Shown here one piece after another: positions 18,249-27,318 of a DNA stretch of 64,000 nucleotides. The DNA comes from Mycolicibacterium parafortuitum (GTDB lineage Bacteria; Actinomycetota; Actinomycetes; Mycobacteriales; Mycobacteriaceae). The stretch is taken from NCBI RefSeq assembly GCF_010725485.1, contig NZ_AP022598.1, forward strand, positions 4,340,001 through 4,404,000, in the 5' to 3' direction. The stretch's first letter is position 1, and the number at the start of each line of letters is the position of its first letter. The position numbers were made by a program, and so were the translations under genes. The notes under the pieces were generated by a model. The model was not told the origin of the DNA and did not search any database. It saw only the letters and a list, made by a program, of their open reading frames with translations.

Positions 18249-19529
18249 ATGAAGTTCGTACTCGCAAGTTGGGGAAGCCGCGGGGAAGTGGAGCCGTGTG
18301 CCGCGGTCGGGCGCGAGCTGGTGCGCCGGGGTCACGAGGTTCGCATGGCTGTTCCGCCAGATCTGGTGAGCTACGCCGCGGCGGCGGTGCCCGACACCGT
18401 GGGGTTCGGCTCAGATCTGCAATCGATGATGGACGCCTACCGCGATTTCTGGACGGGATTCTTTCGGCGGCCCTGGCAGATCCGCGAGATGAACAAGCTG
18501 CTGCACGAGATGTGGCAACCCCTCAACGAGAGTTGGGGCGAGATGAGCAGGACGTTGACCACGCTGACCGACGGCGCTGATCTGCTGCTCACAAGCAACG
18601 TCGGCTTCGAGGTGCAGGCCGCCAATGTCGCCGAATACCAGCGGATCCCGCTGGCGACACTCCACTGGTACCCGATGCGGCCCAACGGACAGTTGGCACC
18701 ATTCCTGCCCGCGCCGCTGGCACGCTCGGCCATGGCCACCTACGACTGGCTGTCCCGCGGCGGGTGGGCGAGAAAGGTCGAGGCCGAACAACGCCGTGAA
18801 CTTGGGTTGCCCAGAGCGGGCGGTCCGTGGCCACAGCGGGTTGTCGACCGGGATCCGCTGGAGATCCAGGCCTACGACGAGGTGTGCTTCCCCGGTCTGG
18901 CCGACGAGTGGTCGAAGTGGCGTACCCAGCGTCCGTTCGTCGGTGCGTTGACCCTCGAACTGGACACCGACGCCGACGACGAGGTCGCGTCCTGGATCGG
19001 TGCGGGCACTCCGCCGATCTTCTTCGGCTTCGGCAGCATGCCGGTGGAATCGCCCTCGGAGACGTTGGCGATGATCGCGTCCGCGTGTGCGCGACTCGGG
19101 GAGCGCGCTCTGGTATGCGCCGGATGGGACGACTTCGGGAGCATCGACCAGTACGACCACGTCAAGGTGGTGGGGGTGGTGAATTTCGCGGCGATCTTCC
19201 CACTGTGTCGCGCCGTCGTGCACCACGGGGGTTCAGGGACGACGGCGTTGGGGTTGCGCGCCGGGGTCCCGACACTGATCCTGTCGACCGACGCGAACCA
19301 GGCTTTGTGGGGCTCGCAGATCAAGAGACTCAAAGTCGGTACCGGACGGCGATTCTCGGGTGCCGACGAGGAGACGTTGGTCTCCGACCTGCGGACGATC
19401 CTGCAACCCCGATACCGCACCCGCGTCCGCGAGCTCTCCACTCAGATGACCAAACCCGCCGAGGGGGCAGCACTGGCGGCCGCCCTGGTCGAGGACTTCG
19501 CACGATCGAAAACGGTGGGGGTTCGATGA
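18249..19529 (+). CDS. GT1 glycosyltransferase (GPL Gtf type), copy 4
   Basis: 426 residues, starting MKFVLASWGSRGEVEP. Motifs FFGFGSMPVESPSET and HHGGSGTTALGLRAG are present. Its stop overlaps the start of copy 5 by ATGA, so the two are translationally coupled. Copies 4 and 5 share CAAVGREL, YRDFWT and GTTALGLRAGVPTLIL, more alike than any other pair, consistent with a recent tandem duplication. Confidence 0.9.
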   Translation: MKFVLASWGSRGEVEPCAAVGRELVRRGHEVRMAVPPDLVSYAAAAVPDTVGFGSDLQSMMDAYRDFWTGFFRRPWQIREMNKLLHEMWQPLNESWGEMSRTLTTLTDGADLLLTSNVGFEVQAANVAEYQRIPLATLHWYPMRPNGQLAPFLPAPLARSAMATYDWLSRGGWARKVEAEQRRELGLPRAGGPWPQRVVDRDPLEIQAYDEVCFPGLADEWSKWRTQRPFVGALTLELDTDADDEVASWIGAGTPPIFFGFGSMPVESPSETLAMIASACARLGERALVCAGWDDFGSIDQYDHVKVVGVVNFAAIFPLCRAVVHHGGSGTTALGLRAGVPTLILSTDANQALWGSQIKRLKVGTGRRFSGADEETLVSDLRTILQPRYRTRVRELSTQMTKPAEGAALAAALVEDFARSKTVGVR

Positions 19530-20800
19530 GATTCGTTTTGGCAAGCTGGGGTAGCCGCGGTGAGGTCGAACCGTGTGCAGCCGTTGGGCGTGAACTGCTG
19601 CGGCGCGGTCATGAGGTGCAGATGGCGGTCCCCCCCGACCTCGTCGGGTTCACCGAGTCCGCCGGCATCCCCGCCGTCGCGTACGGCCCTGTCTTGCAGG
19701 ACATCATGGATGCCTACCGTGACTTCTGGACGTGCTTGTTCCGTAGTCCCTGGCGGCTGCGTGAGTTGGGGCGGTTGGCGGGCGAGATCTCCACCCCGCG
19801 GAACAGCTGGGCCGAGATGAGCACGACTCTGACATCTCTGACCAAGGATGCCGACCTACTCTTCACCAGTAATCTGGCATTCGAGCGGCTCGCCTCCAAT
19901 GTCGCCGAGCACCATGACATTCCGCTGGCCACTTTGCACTGGTTTCCCACTCGCGCCAACGGCCAGGTGGTGCCGTCGATCCCGGCGCCGGTGCTGCGTT
20001 CTGCACTCTCCGTCTACGAGTGGTTGTCGCGGGGCGGCTCCGAGCGAAAGGTCGACGCCGCGCAACGCCGGGCGCTGGGCTTGCCGAAGGCCCAGGGGCC
20101 GTGGCCCTGGTGGATCGCCGCCCGGGGAGGGCTGGAGATCCAGGCCTACGACGAAGCCTGTTTCCCAGGCCTGGCCGCCGAATGGGCGAAATGGGGTGAC
20201 AGGAGGCCGTTCATCGGCACGTTGACCATGGAACTGCCCACCGACGTCGACGAGGAGGTGGCGTCGTGGATCTCCGCCGGGACACCACCGATTTTCTTCG
20301 GGTTCGGGAGCATGCCGATCAAGTCTCCGGCGGACACCATCGCGATGATCGCCGGCGCATGTGCACAACTCGGTGAGCGGGCGCTGGTCGGCACCGCCGG
20401 TGTCGACTTCGAGGACGTTCCGGCCTACGAGCACGTCAAGGTCGTGGGCGCGGTGAATTACGCGTCGGTTTTCCCGGCGTGCCGGGCCGTCGTACACCAC
20501 GGCGGCACGGGCACTACCGCGTTGGGTCTGCGTGCTGGGGTGCCGACGTTGATCCTGTCGACGGACATGCATCAGACGTTGTGGGGAGCCCAACTGAAGC
20601 GACTGAAAGTGGGCGCAAATCGGCGCTTTTCCGGGACGAACGAGAAAACCTTGACCGACGACCTGCGCACGATCCTCGCCCCGCAGTACAAGGTGAATGT
20701 CCTCGAACTGTCCAAGCAGCTGGCTACGCCCGCCGAGAGCGTGACCAGTGCCGCTGACCTCCTGGAAGAGTTCGCTGACCGCTACCTGCGGACCAGATAG
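19526..20800 (+). CDS. GT1 glycosyltransferase (GPL Gtf type), copy 5
   Basis: 424 residues from the ATG at 19526 (shared ATGA with copy 4); the longer frame from 18827 is only the shadow of copy 4. Motifs are FFGFGSMPIKSPADT and HHGGTGTTALGLRAG. The 3' end overlaps the convergent methyltransferase gene by 19 bases. The pair with copy 4 suggests successive additions of related sugars. Confidence 0.9.
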   Translation: MRFVLASWGSRGEVEPCAAVGRELLRRGHEVQMAVPPDLVGFTESAGIPAVAYGPVLQDIMDAYRDFWTCLFRSPWRLRELGRLAGEISTPRNSWAEMSTTLTSLTKDADLLFTSNLAFERLASNVAEHHDIPLATLHWFPTRANGQVVPSIPAPVLRSALSVYEWLSRGGSERKVDAAQRRALGLPKAQGPWPWWIAARGGLEIQAYDEACFPGLAAEWAKWGDRRPFIGTLTMELPTDVDEEVASWISAGTPPIFFGFGSMPIKSPADTIAMIAGACAQLGERALVGTAGVDFEDVPAYEHVKVVGAVNYASVFPACRAVVHHGGTGTTALGLRAGVPTLILSTDMHQTLWGAQLKRLKVGANRRFSGTNEKTLTDDLRTILAPQYKVNVLELSKQLATPAESVTSAADLLEEFADRYLRTR

Positions 20801-21615
20801 CCTCGGGGGGCCCAGGTCCACCCGAACTTTTCCTCGCGCTCCTGATCGTGGATGTAATCGTTCGGGAACTCGGCCTCGTACGCCTCGATGGCTTCGTACG
20901 GACCAGGACCCCAGCCGGGTGCGACCGGATGCCCGTTGAGCACCGAGTCTTCGACGACCAGGTAGTCCCCGGCTGACAACAGTGGTCGCAAGGCCTTCAT
21001 CTCGGCCAATACATGGTCCTTGCTGTGGTCGCTGTCGAGGATCGCGAAGATCTTGCCCGGGTATTCCTTTTTCAGCGCGCGGATTCGGTCCGCGACCGCG
21101 TCGGCAGTAGAGGACGACTCCATGAAGATGACGTCGGGATCCTGTTGTGCTTCCGGCTTCAACCGGGCGTGATCGATGTCTACCGACAGAATCTTGAACG
21201 GCTGACCGATCTCCCGCATCACGCTGGCGAAGAAGCGCGCAGAACCGCCGCAGAATGTGCCGAACTCGATGACCAGAGCGGGCTTCTGGGCGTGCAGGAT
21301 CTCCTGGTAGTTCCACATGTCGCTGACCGACTTATAGCACTCGATACCCATCCAGGTGGTCTCGTGCCAGACCAGCTTGTTGAAATACCACTTGTTGTAC
21401 TCGTCCGGCTCCGAACCCGTGGAGTCATAAAGGTACAGCGAATACAGTTCCGGGTTGTAGTAGATCACCCGGAGGCGGTGCACCTTCTTGGATATCTCCC
21501 GGAACGGCTTCGTTACCCGAGCCACGACAGCACCGGAAATGCGCCGAGCCGCACTCCTGACATCGGTTTCGGCCGACGGCAGCGGCTCCACGTATTCCTT
21601 GCTCTGCGAGGTCAT
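20782..21615 (-). CDS. Rhamnosyl O-methyltransferase, Rv2959c/CmcI-like, second copy
   Basis: 277 residues, about 33 longer at the N-terminus than the 13242-13976 paralogue. The conserved core has EYNKWYFNKLVWHETTWMG, SVSDMWNYQEILHAQKP, VIEFGTFCGGSARFF (SAM loop), LDSDHSKDHVLAEMKALRP and VAPGWGPGPYEAIEAYE. As with Rv2959c, the expected reaction is SAM-dependent O-methylation of a deoxyhexose. Convergent with copy 5 of the glycosyltransferases (19-base overlap) and downstream of an SDR epimerase on the same strand. Confidence 0.87.
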   Translation of the reverse strand: MTSQSKEYVEPLPSAETDVRSAARRISGAVVARVTKPFREISKKVHRLRVIYYNPELYSLYLYDSTGSEPDEYNKWYFNKLVWHETTWMGIECYKSVSDMWNYQEILHAQKPALVIEFGTFCGGSARFFASVMREIGQPFKILSVDIDHARLKPEAQQDPDVIFMESSSTADAVADRIRALKKEYPGKIFAILDSDHSKDHVLAEMKALRPLLSAGDYLVVEDSVLNGHPVAPGWGPGPYEAIEAYEAEFPNDYIHDQEREEKFGWTWAPRGYLVRR

Positions 21616-21669
21616 TCCAGCATCCTAACTGCGGCGAGGATGGACATATCCCCGTACATCGATATGGAA

Positions 21670-22764
21670 CTAACTGTCGACAAGCGACGCGCTGTCGGCG
21701 ATCTCCGGCCGTCCGTCGATCCAGTTCAGAAGGGCACGCAGCCCGTCCTCGAGGAACCATTTTGGGCGCCAGTCGAGTTCGGTTGTGGCCGGTGCGATGT
21801 CACACCGCGCAGCACGGACATCTCCGTCGCGGAACTTGCCGACCACGGTCGGATCTGGTGCGCCGCAGAGTGCGGCGGTCATCGCGGCGAGTTCGTGGAT
21901 AGTGGTCGGTACCCCGGATCCGATGTCGACGCGGCGTGTCAGGGTCGCGGGACGCCGGACCGCCGCGAACAGGGCATCGACGACGTCGTCGATGAATACG
22001 AAATCGCGCAGTATCCGACCGTCTTCGTACACTTCGAGGGGAAGGCGGCGACGCGACATGCGTGCGAACAACGCCACGATCCCCGTGTACGAATTGGTCA
22101 GGGATTGTCCGGGGCCATAGACGTTCTGCAGTCGCAGCACGCTCACGTTGCTGTCGTGTGCCGCCGCCCATGCGGTGAGGATGTGTTCCTGCGCGAGCTT
22201 GGTCGACGCGTAGACGTTGGTCGGTCGCGGCTCAGTCCGTCCCGCTGAGCTCGAAATCGGCTCAGCCGCTTTGCCTGTCGGACCTTTCGGATCCCAGATG
22301 CCCGCGAGCAGTTGTGCGTGGCTGCGTGGCGGGGGGTAGAAGATATGCCCGTCGGACTCCCATGCCCCTTCGCCGTAGACGGCACGCGAGGACGCCAGTA
22401 CGAATTGCTCGGGTACATGCTCGGCACGGCTAAGGGCGTCGAGGAGCTGAGTGGTACCGACGACGTTCACCGATCCGTGCCGGGTGGCTTCAGAAAGCGA
22501 CTGTGCCGTACCTGTTTCCGCGGCCAGGTGGACGATCTGCGATGGCTGGATCAGCCGCAGGACGGCATCCCAGTCTGGGGCATGGGTGACGTCACCGGTG
22601 AAGAAGCGCACGGCCGATGGCAAGTCGACGGTCGAATTTCGGCTGTGTACCTGCGGGTGTAGGACGTCCATGACCGCCACGTCGTAGCCGGCATCGACGA
22701 GTCGGCGGGCGAGGGCAGAGCCGATGAAACCCGCGCCACCTGTGATAAGCACCGATGTCGTCAA
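21670..22764 (-). CDS. NAD-dependent epimerase/dehydratase (extended SDR)
   Basis: 364 residues. GGAGFIGSAL is the NAD loop, HLAAETGTAQS and ASSRAVYG the central strands, YASTKLAQEH the catalytic YxxxK, and RLQNVYGPGQS and DFVFIDDVVDALF the substrate-binding region. A gap of about 40 residues rich in Pro and Gly precedes the YxxxK motif. It resembles dTDP/GDP-hexose epimerases such as those needed for 6-deoxytalose or rhamnose in GPL synthesis. It is followed by the methyltransferase on the same strand. Exact sugar not assignable. Confidence 0.75.
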   Translation of the reverse strand: MTTSVLITGGAGFIGSALARRLVDAGYDVAVMDVLHPQVHSRNSTVDLPSAVRFFTGDVTHAPDWDAVLRLIQPSQIVHLAAETGTAQSLSEATRHGSVNVVGTTQLLDALSRAEHVPEQFVLASSRAVYGEGAWESDGHIFYPPPRSHAQLLAGIWDPKGPTGKAAEPISSSAGRTEPRPTNVYASTKLAQEHILTAWAAAHDSNVSVLRLQNVYGPGQSLTNSYTGIVALFARMSRRRLPLEVYEDGRILRDFVFIDDVVDALFAAVRRPATLTRRVDIGSGVPTTIHELAAMTAALCGAPDPTVVGKFRDGDVRAARCDIAPATTELDWRPKWFLEDGLRALLNWIDGRPEIADSASLVDS

Positions 22765-22956
22765 CTGTCATCCCTCCAGTTGGTGCGCACGATCAGCTGC
22801 GCAGCTAGGCGCAACCCCTCGATCCTTCTCGACACTGCGCGTGCGAACCCCGGCGTCGCGAGCAGAAATTAGCACATCCGTCAGTATCTGAGGGCGACTG
22901 GACCAAAAGTCCGGCTCGACGCCCTAGTCTGCTAGCCGAGAGCTTGGAGGAGAACG

Positions 22957-24084
22957 GTGAGCGTAGTCGACGGACACACAGCGGACCGCACGAGCAAGCG
23001 GCCCGTTGATCGGACCACGCTTCATCGCGTGTGGCACGGGCTGCTCGCGGTGATCGTGCTCGCGATCGCCGCGCTGTGCTATTTCTTCCCGATCCTGCTG
23101 GCCGTCCTCGGCGGGCTTGTCCTGCTGCTCGGCTGTGCCCGGCTGATCTACCGGGGCCGGGACCGCTACATCCCCAACCTTTATGCCCGTGACACCCGGG
23201 TCTACGACGATGACTACCGCGGCTTCATCGCTGAGACGATGGCAAGTCTGCGGCGGTGTAAGACACCGGACCACGTGCTGCTGCGTGAGGCGGCGCAACT
23301 GCCGGCCCCGTCCGGCGCGAACCCCGAGGAACTGCTGCTCGATCTGGGCGTGTGGATCGGATGGTCGACCCGACTGGCCGCGGACGCCAGCGGCAGGCCG
23401 GTCTACGGATTCGACACATTCGAGGGTCTGGTCGAGGACTGGCAGGTCGACGACCAACTCGTCATCAAGCGCGGAACCTTCTCGCTGGCCGAGCCTCTCG
23501 CGCAACGGTTCATCGCCGATACCGGCGTGACCCTGCAGGACGGTCTGCCGCCGGCATTGGGCCGCAAGGTCGAGTTCATCAAGGGGATGACCTACGACAC
23601 GCTGGCGCCGTTCCTGGCCGAGCACCCAAATGCTCCGATCGCGTTGTTCCACATGGATCTCGACACCTACGAGAGCTGCCTGCACGCACTGGAGACCTGC
23701 AAGGACCGCTTCGTCGAAGGGTCGGTCCTGGTCTTCGACGAGTACCTGGTGACCAACGGTGAGATGCGGGCGTTCTACGAATTCCAGCGCAAGTACGGGC
23801 TGCAGTGGCGTTATCGCGCGTGGGGCCTGGAGATCTGGGAGATGAACGTCGAGATGGTCAGATCTCGCTGGAAGCGTTTCGCGTACTACCTGATCCTGAT
23901 CACCGGGTACTGGACGCTCGGCGACGGGCGGTACGTGTGGGCGTTCTTCGACAAGCGGTTCTGGCGGTTCTGGCTGGGCGCTCCGCTCGGCGACATCGCG
24001 TTCATGCTCGGCGCCGCGGGTCAGCGCAAGTCCGTGAGCCTGGAGATCACCGGGCTCGGTGGGCTCGGCGCGGAAGGCCGATAG
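22957..24084 (+). CDS. Membrane-anchored TylF-type methyltransferase
   Basis: 375 residues from a GTG with an excellent GGAGGAGA ribosome site. Two adjacent hydrophobic segments (about residues 28-46 and 47-64) anchor the protein. The soluble part has LLLDLGVWIGWSTRLAA (SAM loop), YGFDTFEGLVEDW, LFHMDLDTYESC and LVFDEYL, matching TylF-type O-methyltransferases. A second weakly hydrophobic region near residues 305-345 may touch the membrane. The anchor suggests it acts on a lipid-linked glycan at the inner membrane, unlike the soluble family member at 6336. Confidence 0.75.
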   Translation: MSVVDGHTADRTSKRPVDRTTLHRVWHGLLAVIVLAIAALCYFFPILLAVLGGLVLLLGCARLIYRGRDRYIPNLYARDTRVYDDDYRGFIAETMASLRRCKTPDHVLLREAAQLPAPSGANPEELLLDLGVWIGWSTRLAADASGRPVYGFDTFEGLVEDWQVDDQLVIKRGTFSLAEPLAQRFIADTGVTLQDGLPPALGRKVEFIKGMTYDTLAPFLAEHPNAPIALFHMDLDTYESCLHALETCKDRFVEGSVLVFDEYLVTNGEMRAFYEFQRKYGLQWRYRAWGLEIWEMNVEMVRSRWKRFAYYLILITGYWTLGDGRYVWAFFDKRFWRFWLGAPLGDIAFMLGAAGQRKSVSLEITGLGGLGAEGR

Positions 24085-24093
24085 TCCACGGCG

Positions 24094-24594
24094 TCAGCGG
24101 TTCTCGCCGATCCAGGTGGTGGTGAAATCCATCACCGACGGGATGTTGCGGGCGAGGTCGGTGCCGATGGCCTTCTCCAGGTTGGCGCCCATCAGCGGGA
24201 TCTTGACCTCGACGCGGCCGTCGAACCGTAGCGCGGAACCGGTGGCGGTCGGCTCGAGCCTCGTGGTGGCGTTGCACGATCCCAACCCGCCGGAGACCGA
24301 CACCGCGATGCGGCCCGCGACCACCCGTTCCGTCGGTGTCCACGTCTCCTCGTAGCGCATCGTGACGTCACCGGGCAGGAGTCTGGCCACCATCCCCGGC
24401 AGCAGCTGACGGCCGACGTCGAGGGTGTAGCGCACCACGATCGACCCGTCATCGCCGACATCGAGATCGTCGAGGGTTGTCACGGCCTCGCTGGTGGCGA
24501 GCCGGTCACGCCAGTAGTCCTCGCTCCCGAACGCGGCGTGGATCTGGTCGACCGCAGCCGTGGAGTCCGCTGAACCGGTGAACGCTCGTGCCAT
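24094..24594 (-). CDS. DUF2505 (SRPBCC-fold) protein
   Basis: 166 residues with the alternating strand pattern and the ARAFTGSADS start typical of mycobacterial DUF2505 proteins in the START/SRPBCC ligand-binding superfamily. No enzyme motif is visible. It converges with the TylF-like gene (9-base gap) and is divergent from the next methyltransferase. Function unknown; it may bind a hydrophobic molecule. Confidence 0.65.
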   Translation of the reverse strand: MARAFTGSADSTAAVDQIHAAFGSEDYWRDRLATSEAVTTLDDLDVGDDGSIVVRYTLDVGRQLLPGMVARLLPGDVTMRYEETWTPTERVVAGRIAVSVSGGLGSCNATTRLEPTATGSALRFDGRVEVKIPLMGANLEKAIGTDLARNIPSVMDFTTTWIGENR

Positions 24595-24699
24595 CGGTAC
24601 CTCTCCTTGAGTTGGGCAGTTGAAGTTGGACGCTTCTGAGTTGGATACAGTTGGCGTGTTTTATGAACAGGATCGTCAATTTACGGGCAGGATCGTCGC

Positions 24700-25452
24700 G
24701 TGAACATCAATAACGGGCTGGTGATGTTGGCAGACGCGCTGCCGGGCATGAATCGGATCAGGGCTGTGCAGCGCGCGCTCCACGGCCGCGAAAATCCGGT
24801 GTACCTGGAGATCGGCGTGTCGCGGGGCCAGGCGTTCCAGAAGATCAGCGCCGATGTGAAGATCGCGGTCGACCCCGCGTTCCGGCTGACCCGGCGCACC
24901 CGTGAACTCGCCGATGCGAAGGGCCGCGAGACCCATTACTTCGAGACCACCAGCGACGACTTCTTCGAGACCCAGGCCGACTTCCTCGAACGGCATCCCG
25001 TGGACGTCGCGCTGATCGACGGCCTGCACACCTACGAACAGGTGGTGCGTGACGTCGAATACACGGTGCGCCACCTGCGTGAGGACGGCGTCATCTTCCT
25101 GCACGACTGCAATCCACCGTTCGAACTGGCCGGCAGGCGCGCGGAGTCCTGGGAGGAGTTCATCGCCCAGCAGAAGGGGCCGCTGGTCATCGGCCTGTGG
25201 AACGGCGACGTGTGGAAGGCGATCGTCCACCTGCGCAGCACCCGTCCCGATCTGATGGTCGGTGTGCTCAAGTGCGACCAGGGCGTCGGCTTCGTCCGCA
25301 AGGGGACTCCGGAATCGACCCTGTCCTACACACCCGAGCAGGTCGCGGCGCTGACCTACGACGACCTCAAGGCCGACCGGAAACGCCTGCTCAACCTCAA
25401 GCCGCCGCGGTACGTCGACGAGTTCCTCGCTGCCGCCGCGTCGTCGACATAG
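24700..25452 (+). CDS. Class I SAM methyltransferase (Methyltransf_24)
   Basis: 250 residues from a GTG. PVYLEIGVSRGQAFQKI (about residues 32-48) is the SAM-binding loop, VDVALIDGLHTYEQVVRD the acidic/His motif of the Methyltransf_24 family, and IFLHDCNPP a third family motif. Upstream, CGTCAATTTACGG (24674-24686) repeats the element before the ABC operon. It is followed after 13 bases by glycosyltransferase copy 6, so probably one transcript. Could methylate a sugar or the hydroxylated fatty acid. Confidence 0.75.
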   Translation: MNINNGLVMLADALPGMNRIRAVQRALHGRENPVYLEIGVSRGQAFQKISADVKIAVDPAFRLTRRTRELADAKGRETHYFETTSDDFFETQADFLERHPVDVALIDGLHTYEQVVRDVEYTVRHLREDGVIFLHDCNPPFELAGRRAESWEEFIAQQKGPLVIGLWNGDVWKAIVHLRSTRPDLMVGVLKCDQGVGFVRKGTPESTLSYTPEQVAALTYDDLKADRKRLLNLKPPRYVDEFLAAAASST

Positions 25453-25465
25453 GGCCGGCCACGCG

Positions 25466-26746
25466 ATGAGATTCGTGCTGGCGACCTGGGGTAGCCGCGG
25501 GGACATCGAGCCCTCGGCAGCCGTCGGTCGCGAGTTGGTGCGCCGCGGCCACGACGTGACGATGGCGGTGCCGCCCGATCTGGTCGGTTTCACCGAGTCG
25601 GCCGGGATCGAGACGGTCGGGTTCGGCCCGAAGGCCGAGAGCATCCTCGATGCGCACCGCGATTTCTGGACCTGCTTCTTCAGCACTCCCTGGCGGTTGC
25701 GGCGGATGTTCCGGTCACGCGTCGAGATCGCCGGACCGCTGCTGGAGGGCTGGCAGGAGATGAGTGACACCCTGGTGAAGTTGGCGGACGGGGCCGACCT
25801 GATCTTCACCGGGATCAACTTCGAGGACGCCGCAGCCAATGTCGCTGAGCATTACGACATTCCGCTGGCCACCCTGCATTATTTCCCGCTGCGCCCGAAC
25901 AGCCGGATCCTGTCATCCCTGCCCGCGCCGCTGGCGAAGGCCGCGGTGCGGGCGTTCTGGTGGCTGTCGTGGCGGGTGACCAAGAAGGTCGAGGACACCC
26001 AGCGCAGCGCGCTGGGGCTGCCGCAATCGACCGGATCGGCGCCGCGGCGTATCACCGAACGCGGATCACTGGAGATCCAGGCCTACGACGAGGCCTGCTT
26101 CCCCGGTCTGGCCGAGGAGTGGGCTGACCCGGATGGGCGTCCGGCCCGCAACAGACCGTTCGTCGGGACACTGACGCTGGGGTTGGCGACAGACGCCGAC
26201 GCGGACGTCGTGTCGTGGATCGACGCGGGGACGCCGCCGATCTACTTCGGCTTCGGCAGCATCCCTGTCGAATCGCCCGCCGACACCGTGGCGATGATCA
26301 GTTCGGCATGCGCGCGGCTTGGCGAACGAGCACTGATCGGGGCAGCAGGCAGCGATTTCAGCAAAGTCCCCGTCGCGGACCACGTCAAGGTGGTGAGCAC
26401 TCTCAACTATCCGGCGATCTTTCCCAGGTGCCGCGCATTGGTCCATCACGGCGGATCGAGTACCACCCCGATCGGCATGCGCGCCGGTGTCCCGCAATTG
26501 ATTCTCTTCTGGGATATGGTGCACGCGGTCTACGGCGGGGCGGTCAAGCGGCTGAAGGTCGGTACCGCCCGCCGGTTCTCGACCGCGACCGAGGAAACCT
26601 TGGTGGCGGATCTGCGCGCGATCCTCGCCCCCGACTACGTCGCACGTGCCCGCGAGCTCGCCACCAAGATCACCGAACCCGCCAAAAGCGCAGCTTCGGC
26701 CGCTGATCTGCTGGAGATGGCGGTCCGGACCCAGCGTGTCGAGTAG
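25466..26746 (+). CDS. GT1 glycosyltransferase (GPL Gtf type), copy 6
   Basis: 426 residues, starting MRFVLATWGSRGDIEPSAA. Motifs are YFGFGSIPVESPADT (Tyr in place of the first Phe) and HHGGSSTTPIGMRAG, the most divergent donor motif of the six. ILFWDMVHAVYGG replaces LSTDxxQALWG, pointing to a distinct donor or acceptor. It ends the left arm just upstream of the NRPS operon promoter. Confidence 0.88.
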   Translation: MRFVLATWGSRGDIEPSAAVGRELVRRGHDVTMAVPPDLVGFTESAGIETVGFGPKAESILDAHRDFWTCFFSTPWRLRRMFRSRVEIAGPLLEGWQEMSDTLVKLADGADLIFTGINFEDAAANVAEHYDIPLATLHYFPLRPNSRILSSLPAPLAKAAVRAFWWLSWRVTKKVEDTQRSALGLPQSTGSAPRRITERGSLEIQAYDEACFPGLAEEWADPDGRPARNRPFVGTLTLGLATDADADVVSWIDAGTPPIYFGFGSIPVESPADTVAMISSACARLGERALIGAAGSDFSKVPVADHVKVVSTLNYPAIFPRCRALVHHGGSSTTPIGMRAGVPQLILFWDMVHAVYGGAVKRLKVGTARRFSTATEETLVADLRAILAPDYVARARELATKITEPAKSAASAADLLEMAVRTQRVE

Positions 26747-27065
26747 CGCCGTCGGGCGTGGCGGCGCGGATTAGCTCGCGGGTGAAGAAAATCTTCGAGA
26801 ACGTGAATATTTGGCAGCCGCACCGCTACCATCCGTAGCGGAAGTGAGCGATAGAACGCGCTGACAGACCCGATTCCGCAGCCGCCGCGGCAATGGCCCC
26901 ACCAGCGCCGCGGCGTAGACGACCGATACGGAAAGCGAATTAGCTGAAACCAGCCGAATGTGCGCAATTGCCGGTGACAACGGTCACAGTCAGTGACAGG
27001 GGTCACAGGCGGCAGTAAAGTTGGCAAACTGTTACTGGTACGTCAATAACGAGTATGGAGACGCG
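26747..27065 (+). promoter_or_regulatory. NRPS operon promoter region
   Basis: A 319-base gap before mbtH. It holds the tandem dyads at 26974-27006, a TAAAGT -10-like hexamer at 27016-27021, a CGTCAAT element at 27041-27047, and the GGAG ribosome site of mbtH at 27057-27060. The first 200 bases have no feature I can name. Confidence 0.5.
26974..27006. promoter_or_regulatory. Tandem CRP-like operator sites
   Basis: GTGACAACGGTCAC (26974-26987) and GTGACAGGGGTCAC (26993-27006) are two perfect GTGA-N6-TCAC dyads, each followed by A so that the right half reads TCACA. Their starts are 19 bases apart, about two helical turns. The pattern fits the CRP/FNR consensus TGTGA-N6-TCACA used by mycobacterial CRP (Rv3676 family). 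They lie next to the likely -10 of the mbtH-NRPS operon, so cAMP-linked control is plausible but inferred. Confidence 0.6.
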
Positions 27066-27296
27066 TTGAGCACCAATCCGTTCGACGACGAGCAGGGCAG
27101 CTTCTTCGTCCTGGTCAACGACGAAGGGCAGCACAGCCTGTGGCCCACCTTCGCCGACGTTCCCGCCGGCTGGCGGGTGACGCACGGCGCGGCCGGCCGC
27201 GTCGAGTGCCTGGAGTACATCGAACAGAACTGGACAGACATCCGGCCCAAGACTCTGCGTGAACGGCTGGCAGCGGGCGGAGTGTCCGATAAGTAG
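27066..27296 (+). CDS. mbtH: MbtH-like protein
   Basis: 76 residues from the TTG at 27066, which has GGAG five bases upstream and gives the normal family N-terminus ([12 protein letters not shown]); a reading from 27021 would add 15 unconserved residues. [19 protein letters not shown] and the [11 protein letters not shown]-terminus are the family hallmarks with the conserved tryptophans. MbtH proteins bind adenylation domains and help them fold or work. It leads the NRPS operon, as in GPL loci, and probably serves all four adenylation domains. Confidence 0.95.
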   Translation: MSTNPFDDEQGSFFVLVNDEGQHSLWPTFADVPAGWRVTHGAAGRVECLEYIEQNWTDIRPKTLRERLAAGGVSDK

Positions 27297-27318
27297 AGCG
27301 GGTGGCTCGGGGAGACCG

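Noticed and set aside
18827..19525. Long N-terminal extension of glycosyltransferase copy 5
   Set aside because: This part reads in another frame through copy 4; the true start is the ATG at 19526 sharing ATGA with the copy 4 stop.
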